From NCBI GenBank assembly GCA_016280725.1, contig JAEEHF010000122.1, positions 1 to 64,000 of the forward strand: DNA of 64,000 nt, read 5' to 3'. A program made the position numbers and the translations under genes. This DNA comes from Bacillota bacterium (GTDB lineage Bacteria > Bacillota > Clostridia > TANB77 > UBA1234). This document shows positions 20,286 to 31,966 of this stretch, piece by piece; the stretch's first letter is position 1, and every line of letters starts with the position of its first letter. The notes beneath the pieces are model-generated. The model saw nothing but the letters and a program-made list of their open reading frames with translations. It did no database searches and was not told the origin of the DNA.

Positions 20286-23200
20286 TTAATAATCTTCGTC
20301 ATCTTCGATAGTTATCTCAGGATCACCAGCTGTTCCCTCGCCACCTGATTCTGACGTATTATTTAAGCCACCTTCCGGCGCTTCATCTGACTCTGCTTCT
20401 TCATCAAATGCATTTGAACCTTCGTCTTCTGCTGCTTCACCCGGAGAATCATTGCCTTCAGATGATTCATTTCCAGTAGAACCGCTTTGCGAACCACCTG
20501 ATTCTTCACCTGATGCTTCTCCTTGTGCTTCGCCAGATCCACCATCTGATTCCTCACCTGATCCACCATCTGATTCATCATCGGATTCACTATCTGAATC
20601 ATCGTCTGAGTCACCATCTGAATCATCATCTGAGTCACCATCTGAGCCTTCACCCGACTCACCATCTGAGCCTTCACCCGACTCACCATCTGAACCTTCA
20701 TCTGACTCACCATCTGAGCCTTCACCAGATTCATTATTCGAAGTATTTCCTTGAGAGCCACTGTTTCCACCGCCTTTTTCTTCTTCGTCGTTCTCATCGT
20801 CGCCCTCTTTTTCACCATCATTCTCTTCATCTGAAGAATTTTCATCTGAATTTTCCTCATCGTTTGTTTCATCTTCTCCAGAATTATTTTCTGTCTCAGT
20901 ATCCTCTGTTTCTTGCTCAGTATTTTCAGTATTATTGGTATTTTCGGTATTCTCAGTATTCTCGGTGTTTTCAGTATTCTCTGTGTTCTCGGTATTTTCA
21001 GTATTTCCTTGATTTTCATTTTCTGAATTATTAGAGTTTTGATTGTTTGAATTTTGATTATTAGAGTTTTGATTGTTTGAATTTTGATTGTTAGAGTTTT
21101 GGTTATTAGAATTTTGATCGTTAGAGCCTTGTCCCTGTCTATCCTTATCCTTTTCTTTGTCGCCTTCGTCAGAAGGTTTCTTTGCTTTTTTAGGATTATA
21201 TCCGCCTGGAACTGGATTTGGTGTTTTGTCCTCTTTCTTTGGCTTTGCCTTCTCTTGATCTTTAAATCCTCCTAGAGCGTGTATTTGTTGTCTTCCAACA
21301 GCGATTCCACTTGCAATTCCACTTTCACCCATTTTTTCCATACCTTTAACAAGTCCAAATGCTGTCCCTGCAAACTTTTTGTATGCATTTGCAGTATTTC
21401 TCAAAACATTTCCTGCCAATCTTGCTCTATGTGCAGTTCTAATACTAGCTTGAGCAATTTTACTGTTTTTAACTTTGCTGGTTATATTAGCTCCAGCCTG
21501 ACCAACTTTAGCAGCAGTCCCTCTAGCTACATCCACATAATCCCTTATTCTTGCATTCTTATCTTTTATGTGCTGCTTTGCATCTTTTGCTGCATTTAGT
21601 CTGTAATTTCTATTTGCTACTCTACTATCCAAACGATGTTGTTTTTTCTGCTTCTTCTTTGCTTCTTCTTTTTGATATTTTTCCTTCTCTTTATCCGTCA
21701 TTGCTTTCTCTTTTGGAGACATTAAAAGTGAAGCTTTTGCTTTTTTCATTGTATTCTTTGCTCCATCAATTGCCGCTTTCTTAAAACCTTTTTGTTTAAC
21801 ATTTTGTGCAAACCCTTTAACTCCTTTTGCACCTTTTGCACCAAGTCTTCCCATATTGGTTCCAGTCTTTCTAATCGATTGACCTGCAATAATCATTCCA
21901 CCAATATTTATTTTTACTTCTCCTAGAGTAGTAGATTTTATTCCTAATATTCCTCTCAAGATTTTTTCTGTTGGGAATATTGAGCATACTGCAAGGAATA
22001 GGAAAAACCAGTATCTTGCAGGATCTATTCTACATATTTCTATTCCAATATTTACTATCGATATATATACTAATGCATGAACAAACTGAATAGTTGTATT
22101 TGCAATAAATTCTTGGAACCAAGTTTTCAAGCTTTGTGATTTTCCGTCACCGGCTTTATCTACAACATATACTGCCATAACTATTGGGAATAGAACTATA
22201 AGTAGTAATAATACTATTATTCTTTTATAGTACATGAATACCAATGAGAATGTTTGTAGCATTAAGATAAACCATGCGATAGCATAAATTGGTCTGTCTG
22301 TTTCTTTAAATCTAACCTCTAAAGTAACAAGTGGGTCTGTCGCCGTTGTTTTTAACATTGTTTCTATAACATTGTGAGCCTCACTAATTTTAGCATCTTT
22401 AATTGTTAAAAAAGCTTCATGTAATGTATCTTCTATTGCTTTTACGTTTGGAAAAGCCGCTGGTGGGTTAGCAGGGTCTTTTAAATGATTGAAATAGTAT
22501 TCCGCCTTTTCAACGTATCCAAAGTTAGGATTGTCAATAACTACTGAAACGCTATTTATTTCTCCTTTTTTCTCATTAAAATAGTTTTCTAGGTCTGCAC
22601 TTGCTTCAGCATCTAAATGTCCTCTTAATTGATTTATTCTTTGTTCTACTAGTTGAAGGTTCTCACCTTCTGTTTTTGTAACATCAAAATTTATGCTCAT
22701 GCTTCTTTCTAGTTCTGAACGTCTAACTTCCAATTTCCTAATTGACTCAGCAGTTGAAGGATCTTCACCAGCAGCATCAGGCCCCAACATATCAAAAAGA
22801 TCATCTTTTGTATATTGTGTAATAACTTCAACTATTCCCGCTTTTGTCATCATTGTACACAATTCATTAGAAATATATGGAATAAGCGGAAAGAAGAATG
22901 GTGCAAAATATAGAATAAGCACTCCTTCAATCCAATATTGTAAATTTTTAAGTGCTTTTGATTGCGTTTTCGTACCTATGGATAGTAACACTTTTATTCC
23001 AACAACAACAAACATAATAATATATATTACGATTGCAATTCCTTTTAATCCATTATAAAGAAACGATACTACAGTTTTAACTTCTGGTTTTGCTACTACT
23101 CCTTCCCACTCTGTTTCGTCTCCAAGCATTCTTCCAATGCCCCCAAGTGGTCTTAAATCTACTACTGGTTTATAATATCTGTTTTTATCGGTAGTAGGCA

Positions 23201-24345
23201 TAGAATTAAAAATCAACTTATCAATTGTTAAAGCATCCTGACCTAATCCTAACGCAAATTCCATCAAGTCTAAAATACCTTGTCCAAGAGCTAATATGAC
23301 GTTTCCTATTGCTCCTTCAATCCACGATCCAGGAACCTCATATGAAAAATCATCATCGTCTTCCTTTAGTCCCATATACTTTAGATATGCATGAACTTTA
23401 TCCGTCGACATACTAACAAAAGAATACGCATCTGTAATCTTTATTTGTCCCTCAACTTCATCAGGATCTACTTCAATTCTATTAACACTAACATGAGTTA
23501 ACTTATTATCTCGTGTATATCTTCTAAGAGACAAGTGCGAGCTGCTGACGTCACTATTTACAAAGAAAAAGTCTTCTCCAACACTACCTTGAACCTTATT
23601 AACCTGTCCAGCATACTGTGCCTCAACTGTTAGCGCTACGTTTTTATTCATTGCTGTTGCCGCTTCAAAATCGTTATCTGGGAAAATGACCAAATACCAT
23701 CTATTTTTAAGTAAAATTACGTCTATTATTGTTCTTGGTGGATCCTCAGGTCCTACCTGCCTCTTATCTCTAGCAGTATAAGGAAAATAGTCTCTTTCCA
23801 AAAAGCCAACATGATCTGCACGGGCTCTCGCACCATTTTGTGGTGCAAGAGCAAGTCCAACATTATAGTAATATTGATTAGGCATAAAATAGTTTCTCGC
23901 TTCAAGTCTTTCTTGCGTTATAGTAAGTTCAGAATCTGTGACATTTTCTTCGCCTACTATTTCATAAATAGGATCCCATTTTAATAATTGATATTTAATT
24001 GGCTCTCCGTTTATATCTTGTGCTTCCAGTCTGTATAGACCCGTTTCTTTAACACGAATTGGAACACCGATATAGTCCGGTTTCAAGTCCTTTTTGCTCT
24101 GATTTATTTCTTCTATCAACAGGAATTGTTACTCCCTCAACACCAACAACATATCCGACATTAAACATCGGATCATTCGGATTTGAAACTACTCTTCTTT
24201 CAGAGTCACCTTCCGAAAAAACATATCCTTCTACTCCAGTTGTTGGTTCAACAGCCAAAACAATTGGGCATAAAAAGTTAAAAAACATTATAATACAAAT
24301 AATTAATGACCAAATTCTAATAGAAGTCTTATCGTTATTCTTCAC
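20286..24345 (-). CDS. VirB6/TrbL-like protein 'c', apparent one-nt frameshift after its signal-peptide region; long low-complexity acidic tail
   Basis: 24049-24345 encodes signal peptide + VEGVTIPVD; 20286-24119 continues in the +1 frame (..NQSKKDLKPDYIGVPIRVKETGLYRLEAQD); core KGIAIVIYIIMFVVVGIKVLLSIGTKTQSKALKNLQYWIEGVLILYFAPFF. Confidence 0.78.
20400..21135 (-). repeat. Low-complexity coding repeats in VirB6c tail: (NSNNQ)n, (TEN)n, (SDGES/GEGSDGES)n
   Basis: Visible in translation and as repeated 9-18 nt DNA units. Confidence 0.9.
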
Positions 24346-24360
24346 TCTTCTGCCCTCCTT

Positions 24361-26704
24361 TTAATACTGATCTCTTCTTTCTTGCTCAACAACCTTTGTA
24401 AATTTTACATCCCCGAGCGCTTTACCACCTTTTCTAGTTCCTTGCATTTGCTTTGCAAGCGCCTTCCTAATAATATCTGCCTTTGCACTTTCATATAATG
24501 CATCTACATCAACACCAGCTTGCCTTAATTCGTCATCATACTTACCAGACATTACTTTGTGTCTCATCCTAAGTCCTTGAAATTTATTTCCAACAGCATA
24601 TCCTGCAATTTTCTGAACTCCTCTAGCAACCGTTCCACCTGCTTGATTCATTAATACAGCATTTCTAATTGCAGCCGTAGGACTTCCCATTGCAAGTCCA
24701 GAAAGTGCACCAACAGCGGTTCCAGTAGTTCTTAAAGCAACACTTGTTACCGTTCCAAGAATTTTTCTAACTGCTCCTCGTTTATTTTTATCTTTTAATG
24801 CCTTATGCTGAAGTACAGCAGACGCTTTTCTGATTTCCGGCATAAGTCTTCCTATTTCGTCTGGGTTTGCTCTTGGAGGTGTATTACCATTTGTTGTGCC
24901 CTCTAGTCCACTTCCAACTAGACTTCTTGGTGGTTCATCTGGGTTCTCACCACTATTAGCAGCCGCAATATTTCGTCTTGCCGCTGCCGTTCCCGCTGCA
25001 CCAGCGCCGCTTATTGAGCCCGAACTGCTATTGTCTCTTACTTCTTCTTCTAATTCCTTTTCATCTTTTTCATCTTCATCTTCATGTTTTGTCCTATTTC
25101 TTCCGAAAAGTTGTTTTGCTTGGCTAGCCATTGCTATTGCTTGACCACCAGCGTTAGCAAAATCACCAATAGTATTATTGGTAGTTTTTAAGTTGAATAA
25201 TCCCTTTAATAATTTCTCAGCTTTGAATAAAAACATCACGCAAACTATATACAGTATAAAATTTCCACCTTTATCAAGCTGAAAAGTTTCCAAAGCACCT
25301 TTTATTAAAATTGTATAAACAATCGCATGAATCAATTGAATAAATACAGTTTCTACATATTCTTTTGTCCAACGTTGTAATGTACCTCCGCTTGCCGCTC
25401 TGTATCTTTTCCCACATGCTATATGTTGCTATTACCGGAAAAATGCTAATCATAAAAGCAAGTGAGAAAGCTCTCTTGTAATATGCAATAAGCATTACAA
25501 TTAGTTGCCCATTCATAATGATAAAAGCTATAGTAAGTGGCAAGCTCCAAAGGCCTTCAATATTTTTTCCACTTGCATCTTTTACTGGAAAGCCATCCCA
25601 GTCGTCACCATGTCCTGCCATTGCCCTAATCTGTCTCATTGTATCTACATCTTCGAATGTGCCAGATCCTTTTGATGCTACTAGATCAACCAATGCTTCA
25701 TTTAGTACCACTATATATTTCATAACGTATGGGTAGAAAAACAAAATAGCTACTCCCATTGCCCAAGCACTAAGTCTTCTTTTTGCTTCTTCTAAACCTT
25801 TTCCTGTGCTCGCAAGTATAATTCTTATAACTGTGTATAAAAACATCATTATCATAAAAGTTAATGCAATCAAAGATAGCTTTGAGTAGCAAAATCTAAC
25901 TATTATTTTCATTGTTGCTCCGATGCCATTAGGTCCTGCTCTACTTAATTTAGCATCGTCCCAAAAATTTATTGATAATTTAGGATCCGTATTATACACT
26001 ATTCCCTCAAGGGTTATTTCCGTCCCGTATACATCTCTAATTAACTTATGTATTCCATCGCCAAGTGGGACAAATAATTCGTTAAATATATCTGCAATTT
26101 TATCAACGGCCCATTTTTTTATATCTTCCCATACTTCACTAAACCATGTGCCTATCCTTGACCAAATTGATAGTCCTTTTGATTTACTACTGGTAGAGAT
26201 AGAAGTTACTTTCGAAGATGAACCGTCGGCTGCTTCATAACTAATAGATACCACGCTTGCTCCTGCCCAATTATCTCTTGTAGCGCCGGATTTATCTACC
26301 TGTTCCTTCAAAATAATATGATATCCTTCATTTGTTTCAACAAATTCTTGAACTGGATTTATAATAATTTCTTCTGTGCTATTATCCTTCAGTTTAATCA
26401 CAATCGTTAATTTATTTATTGTTGTGTTTCCTACGTAATTATTTGATCCATCATATTCTCTTTTTTGCAATCCAATTGCCGGATCAAAGACTAAACCATT
26501 TGACAAACTTGGAAGAAGCAAACTATATCCATAGTAGTCATGCCTGCCAGTATCATTCTCTTCATGATATTCTGTTTCCTGTAATACAACCCCCTGTTTA
26601 AGCCATTCCTCAACGTCATCTGCAAATGCTATATTACTTGTAAAAAGCAAGGCAAGAATAATGAAAGCCAAACAAAAATATACTTCTTTTATATGTGCCT
26701 TCAT
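24361..26704 (-). CDS. VirB6/TrbL-like protein 'b', frameshifted near 25392
   Basis: 25274-26734 carries signal peptide and core SLIALTFMIMMFLYTVIRIILASTGKGLEEAKRRLSAWAMGVAILFFYPYVMKYIVVLNEALVDL; dropping one base in GGCAAGCGG restores SGSGGTLQRWTKEYVETVFIQLIHAIVYT into the 24361-25335 ORF. Confidence 0.8.
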
Positions 26705-26726
26705 ATTCTCACCTCCTAAAATTTCA

Positions 26727-28619
26727 TTAAACAATTATCCGCGGAACAACGATTTTACACGCCCAACTCCGCTCTTTTACTGCTCCTTTTATACCCTTTG
26801 CACCTTCTGCGATGCCTGTTGAAGAACTTCCTGATGCCAAAGCAGATAGTAAATTCTTCAATATTTTTTCTCCCGCAGGAATAAAATTAATCGCCACAAG
26901 CATAACAAGCCAATTCATTGTTGCGGAAGAAGTATTTCCTTTTAACATTGTTCTAATTAGGTCTACACATACGCCTGTAATTATAGAATACACGACTGCA
27001 TGTATGAATTGAGTAAATACATTGGTTACAAACTCTTTTATCCATGTATTCATCTGCATTCCCTTTTGACCTCTTAAAATAGATATTGCATTAAAAATAC
27101 ACGTTACCGGAAAGATCGCTATTAAAAGGGCAATCATAAAGAATCTTTTTATATATATAAATATAAATGTCAGTAGTTGTGCAATGCACACGTACCATAA
27201 GAAGCAGTACCCCAGGCTGTACGTTACGCCAGTATATGCTCTCATTATTCTCATAAGGTCAAAGTTGTTTTCATAAGTTGTAAGTTCACTAGCATAAGAT
27301 TCATTATACTCACTTGATGCATATTGAACATACCCCGTTCTTCTGGATACATATTTTGGACTTCTAAAGTCAATCGCTCTTACACTCCACTTGCTCCCAT
27401 CATCAAATGATGTACCTTGTTCTAAGAAACTTGCCTTATTATTTATTAAAAGATTGATTAACGCGTCGTTCAAATCTAATATATACTTCATCACATAAGG
27501 AATAAAAAATAATATTAATATACCTTTTATCCAATCTAAAAGCATACTTTTGGCTTTTTCCATACCTGCGCCAGTGGAATTGTATAATGTATAAATACCT
27601 ACTCCTAAAAAGGCCAAAATGTAGAACACAATCGCTAAGCCTCTAAAAAACATAAACCACTGATTTACAACATTTTTAATTTGTAAATCAACCATGGTAC
27701 CTGTTGACTCTGCATCAAAAAAGTTAGGATTTACCATTGCTACTTTGTTATATACCAGTTTTGAAATTGTAACATCTTCTCTAAAAATACCTCTTAGTAA
27801 GTCAACACTATAGTCGCCAATAACCATCATTAGCTTAACGAATTCTTTTATAAAAGTGACTTTGTTTTGTGCAGGTCGAACGAAATGAGAACTTTGACCA
27901 TTAATAGTTACAACTTTATTCATTTCCGCATTTGTTGTCAGAATTCTAGGAGATCCTGAAGGAACCTCTTCTTCCAAATTTAGATTGTTAAAAACACCTG
28001 TATTTGTCCTGTATTGAGAGCTATATTGTGTTCTAACCATATTTCCCTGATTACTATTAATATCCGGATCATAATAGAAATTGACTCTGTACATATCATG
28101 TGCACCTGTTGCTTTGTTAGAAACTATTCGATAAGTCCTTCCCGTATCCAACCACACTGTTACAATCTGGCTGCCAAGCGAAGACAGCGGAGAATAAGTT
28201 ACATATTTTTCTCCATTATCATATGCAAGTAACCTAACATCTTTCCAATTTCCTTCTTCATCCAATACTTGAAGAACGTATGGCACTTCTTGAATAGGCT
28301 TAACATTCTTTTCTATGCCAATCGTAAATGCACCTGACCTTTGTACGGTAAAACGCACTCCAGCGCCTGTAAGTTTATCTCCGGAGAATGCCTTTTGTTC
28401 AATTCCGTCTAAAGTTGTTGTCGTATAACCATCAGGTAATCCCAATCCATCACTTTCTGAATAACCATGTAATAAATGCTTATCTTCATCGACTATTTGA
28501 ACGGTCTCTCTTCCTGCATAGCAAACCGAAAAGCATGATAAAACAACTGCAAAAAACGAAAAAAGAGTTAGTGTTATACAAAATGTTCTATGCCTAACAA
28601 CTTCTATATTTTTATTCAT
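26727..28619 (-). CDS. VirB6/TrbL-like protein 'a', shortest of the five, N-terminal PPC-like ectodomain
   Basis: Start at MNKNIEV (28619); core RGLAIVFYILAFLGVGIYTLYNSTGAGMEKAKSMLLDWIKGILILFFIPYVMKYILDLNDALINLL. Confidence 0.8.
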   Translation of the reverse strand: MNKNIEVVRHRTFCITLTLFSFFAVVLSCFSVCYAGRETVQIVDEDKHLLHGYSESDGLGLPDGYTTTTLDGIEQKAFSGDKLTGAGVRFTVQRSGAFTIGIEKNVKPIQEVPYVLQVLDEEGNWKDVRLLAYDNGEKYVTYSPLSSLGSQIVTVWLDTGRTYRIVSNKATGAHDMYRVNFYYDPDINSNQGNMVRTQYSSQYRTNTGVFNNLNLEEEVPSGSPRILTTNAEMNKVVTINGQSSHFVRPAQNKVTFIKEFVKLMMVIGDYSVDLLRGIFREDVTISKLVYNKVAMVNPNFFDAESTGTMVDLQIKNVVNQWFMFFRGLAIVFYILAFLGVGIYTLYNSTGAGMEKAKSMLLDWIKGILILFFIPYVMKYILDLNDALINLLINNKASFLEQGTSFDDGSKWSVRAIDFRSPKYVSRRTGYVQYASSEYNESYASELTTYENNFDLMRIMRAYTGVTYSLGYCFLWYVCIAQLLTFIFIYIKRFFMIALLIAIFPVTCIFNAISILRGQKGMQMNTWIKEFVTNVFTQFIHAVVYSIITGVCVDLIRTMLKGNTSSATMNWLVMLVAINFIPAGEKILKNLLSALASGSSSTGIAEGAKGIKGAVKERSWACKIVVPRIIV

Positions 28620-28647
28620 ACAACACACTCCTCTCTCAATACATAAA

Positions 28648-30579
28648 TTACTCTGATCTTCTTTGTGCCAATAATTTATTGACATTAGTTTCGATAAACT
28701 GGAATTCTTTTTCCGTTGGTCTTATTTCTAGAATTGCCGTTTCGTTACCAACCTTTAGCAATCCTTCTCCTCTTACACATGTTAGAAGATAACTAGCTTC
28801 ACCATCAGATAATTTAAATACTTCTTTAAGATAATCAATCTCAGATTTATCTTGTGCCAAGAACAATTTGGTATCTGCAGATTGCAAAACGACTTGTGCA
28901 GATTTGTTCTCATAAAAATCTTGGAATTTCTGTGAAATAACGGCTAAACTAACATTTCTTTTTCTTGCACGTCTTGCCATTGTGTTTAAAAAGTCTACGG
29001 CTTCAGGGTAAGGAAGAAGCATCCATGCTTCATCGACAAGCACCCTCTTTTGTCTTGCTTTTGTCCTGTCTTCACTATTTTTCTTTACATATTTTTCCCA
29101 AACCCAAGAAAGTAATATTTGTTGAGCAAGAGGTCTTGCAAAACGTTCTTCAAGTTGAGAAATATCTAAGTTAATAAAAGGACAACTTTCTAGCAAATCA
29201 AATGTTGACTGGCCATCAAAGTAAGCCATCTGGCCGTCATACTCTCTAGTATATTGTCTCATTACTTTTGTCAAATAACTAAAGTGGAACTGATAGTCAA
29301 TGTTCTCATTCATTGATGCTTTCTGCAAAATTCTTGAATACCACGAACCAATAGTAGGCATTTCTTTTTTCTTCCTCGAAAGAGAATTTCCAAGTTCGAT
29401 ACTGTTATCCTCATACAAACTATTTGGATTATTATTTATACCCATTGCCTGATATTCTTCTGCAACTGTTTCTGCAATAATTTGCTTTGTAATTTCGTTT
29501 ACATCTTCAGAACGTGTTGATCCTCTAGCCATAGTAAGCAATGCATTTGTGACGTCCTCAACTTTGTTTTCGATATTTAGTACAGTTCTATCTTTTCCAG
29601 TGATCTCATCTCTTACGACCTCAGTTTCAACATCAAAGAAATTAATAATGGTTTTTGAGCTTGGTGAAATAACAACATTTATACCACCAAGTGCTTCAGC
29701 AACTGCCCCATACTCTCCTTCAGCATCAAGTGCTAAACTTTCAATTCCCATAAGAACTGAACTTCTAGATGTTATTGTTTTTATTGTTACAGACTTACCA
29801 GCACCTGATTTACCAAATACAACCATGTTGTAGTTGGTAAGCGAAGAGTGGAAATTGTTATATAAAATCGGAAGTCCCGTTTGTTTATCAAAGCCTATTG
29901 GAACACCAGTTGGATGTCCAACTTCACTTGAAACAAATGGGAATACTGTTGCCATTGAAGCTCTATCAAAAATATGCTTAGCATTTGTCATGTAATTTTT
30001 GTTATATGGCAAATTCGATTTAAATGCTTCTTCTTGCCTTGCCCAAGCAGATTTTAAGTTGATAAGAGTTTTTGCCATTTCCATAGTAAGAAGTTCTGAC
30101 TGCTTGTCCAAACTTTCTAAACTATCAGCAAACAATGTGCAAACAACTGTTGATTGAAATAGTTTATTAAAACCTGCTGCAATTTCATCTCTTATACGCT
30201 CAACTTCAATTTTCATATCATCAGTTTCACGCTCTCTGTTAATATCTCCACGCTTAGCAGCAAATATTCTTTCTGATTCAAGAGAAATGATAGTTTTATT
30301 TAAATCAGCCTGAGATTCCGCTTCTTCAATAGGTGTTATAAATACCGAAGTATTAATATCACCAAAGTCATACATATTTCTAAGAAAAGAAGGGAACTGT
30401 GCCATTCTTGGAATAGCAGCTATGTAATGACATCTTGCATATCTTTTTATAGTACTTGAATAGATTTCCAAATGATCTATATCCGACGCATCAAGTCCAG
30501 ATGGTGCAATAATATCTTTTAATTCTTTACGATTAAGTAGCATTTGACTACTTTGATTTTCTTGTAGTTCACCAGCCAT
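28648..30579 (-). CDS. VirB4/TraE-like conjugation ATPase
   Basis: Walker A VFGKSGAGKSVTIK; Walker B RVLVDEAWMLL; SLAVISQKFQDF. Confidence 0.93.
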   Translation of the reverse strand: MAGELQENQSSQMLLNRKELKDIIAPSGLDASDIDHLEIYSSTIKRYARCHYIAAIPRMAQFPSFLRNMYDFGDINTSVFITPIEEAESQADLNKTIISLESERIFAAKRGDINRERETDDMKIEVERIRDEIAAGFNKLFQSTVVCTLFADSLESLDKQSELLTMEMAKTLINLKSAWARQEEAFKSNLPYNKNYMTNAKHIFDRASMATVFPFVSSEVGHPTGVPIGFDKQTGLPILYNNFHSSLTNYNMVVFGKSGAGKSVTIKTITSRSSVLMGIESLALDAEGEYGAVAEALGGINVVISPSSKTIINFFDVETEVVRDEITGKDRTVLNIENKVEDVTNALLTMARGSTRSEDVNEITKQIIAETVAEEYQAMGINNNPNSLYEDNSIELGNSLSRKKKEMPTIGSWYSRILQKASMNENIDYQFHFSYLTKVMRQYTREYDGQMAYFDGQSTFDLLESCPFINLDISQLEERFARPLAQQILLSWVWEKYVKKNSEDRTKARQKRVLVDEAWMLLPYPEAVDFLNTMARRARKRNVSLAVISQKFQDFYENKSAQVVLQSADTKLFLAQDKSEIDYLKEVFKLSDGEASYLLTCVRGEGLLKVGNETAILEIRPTEKEFQFIETNVNKLLAQRRSE

Positions 30580-30597
30580 TATAAATTCCCCCTTTTC

Positions 30598-31938
30598 CTA
30601 ACTAATTATATCTTTTAGTGGATCGCTTTGAAGCGTATTGTCTATCCCACTATCGTCGCTATCACTAGAGTAATTCTTTTCCATGTATTCTTGCTGCGCT
30701 TTAGAATTCTTTTCCTCGTTTTCTCTTCTTGCTTCTTCTTCAGCAGCATCAAGTTCTTCTTTTGAAACTAATGGATTATGCATTCCTGCATTTAAATCTT
30801 CAAGAGCTTTGTCTACAACCATAGGATCAAAACTATCTTGGTTATCTAATATGATCTGCATTGCTTCTTTCTTGGTGTCATCCTCAAACTGCTCATCCTC
30901 AGTAAGACCTGACAAATCCGAATACGTTTTGTTTCTAACACTTTCCATTGCTGCTTTAAGAGCACTTTCTGCAGCATTAAGTGCCTCTTCTTGAAGTTTA
31001 GCATTAAGTGCAGCCTTCTTCTTCTCAAGTACAGATGTTGCAGTTGAATACAATCTAAATATTCCCTTTTGAAGGGCTTCTCTAATGTTATAAACATTAG
31101 CATCATCTTTGTTATATGCAATATATAGCAATTCTGCCAAATCTTCGCTTCTAAGAATTTCTGTTTCAACACCGCAAGGAGCAATAGCACCTTGAAGGGT
31201 TTTACATCTAGTATAAAGCTCAGAGTATGCAACGTCCTTTGTCTCTTCTTTTGTGTAATTACTTGCTAGGCCTATTTCAGAAATATCATATGATACAACC
31301 ATATAATATTTTCTTTGTAGAATATTTCTATTCATACTCATTTTTTCAATGTAACTAACAATGTCGGTTCCATATTCAATTAGGTTTCTCTTCTTCTTTA
31401 TTTCATAGTCCATTTGCTGTCTTTGTGACTGTGATAAATTAACATTTCCAGCCTTCGCTCTATTAACTTGATCAATATATCTTTCGGTTTCTTCCCTTAT
31501 TCCATCTAATCTTCTGTGATAAAGAGCCAATCCATCAGACAAGTCAAGTGTACGCGATTGAACATATAGCTGAATTGGAAATTTTAATGTATTCAAGAAA
31601 TTACTAAAACCTTCTTCAACAGCTAACATTTCATTTTCAGACATAAGGTCATAGTTAATACCCATACATCTAATGACCATACAAAATCTATTTCCATCAT
31701 TTTGAACAATCATGTCGTCTTCTATTCTGTCGAACTCCATAAAGTCCTTCATCTTTTCAGCACGAGCATTCATAGTTTCTTGCTTACGCTTTTCTTCCAT
31801 CTTTTCTCTGTAGTCTTGTGCTTCTTGGGTAGCCGTTCTGCCACCTTTACTTCTTTGAAACATGACTATTAAGAGTGCTCCTAAAAAGGCTCCCCCAATT
31901 ACCATAAGTAGCATCAAAATACCAGTTAGCTGATCCAT
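30598..31938 (-). CDS. TraC-like membrane-anchored T4SS-associated protein (coiled-coil)
   Basis: N-terminal TM, 'MEFDRIEDDMIVQNDGNRFCMVIRCMGINYDLMSENE'; immediately upstream of virB4. Confidence 0.65.
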   Translation of the reverse strand: MDQLTGILMLLMVIGGAFLGALLIVMFQRSKGGRTATQEAQDYREKMEEKRKQETMNARAEKMKDFMEFDRIEDDMIVQNDGNRFCMVIRCMGINYDLMSENEMLAVEEGFSNFLNTLKFPIQLYVQSRTLDLSDGLALYHRRLDGIREETERYIDQVNRAKAGNVNLSQSQRQQMDYEIKKKRNLIEYGTDIVSYIEKMSMNRNILQRKYYMVVSYDISEIGLASNYTKEETKDVAYSELYTRCKTLQGAIAPCGVETEILRSEDLAELLYIAYNKDDANVYNIREALQKGIFRLYSTATSVLEKKKAALNAKLQEEALNAAESALKAAMESVRNKTYSDLSGLTEDEQFEDDTKKEAMQIILDNQDSFDPMVVDKALEDLNAGMHNPLVSKEELDAAEEEARRENEEKNSKAQQEYMEKNYSSDSDDSGIDNTLQSDPLKDIIS

Positions 31939-31966
31939 AAAATTTCCTCCTCTTTTCCTTTGTTTC

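Noticed and set aside
20363-21034. Long overlapping ORFs in other frames of the VirB6c tail (20363-21019 -, 20452-20754 +, 20513-21034 +)
   Set aside because: Low-complexity repeats keep several frames open; no initiation context and the products are non-globular
20900-21135. Possible CRISPR or satellite in the VirB6c tail
   Set aside because: Period is codon-multiple, in frame and without unique spacers; coding low-complexity repeat
28648-31938. A VirB4 gene split into two by mutation
   Set aside because: The 28648-30579 protein already has VirB4 N-terminal and ATPase domains; the 446-aa upstream protein has its own TM anchor and start, so it is treated as a separate TraC-like component
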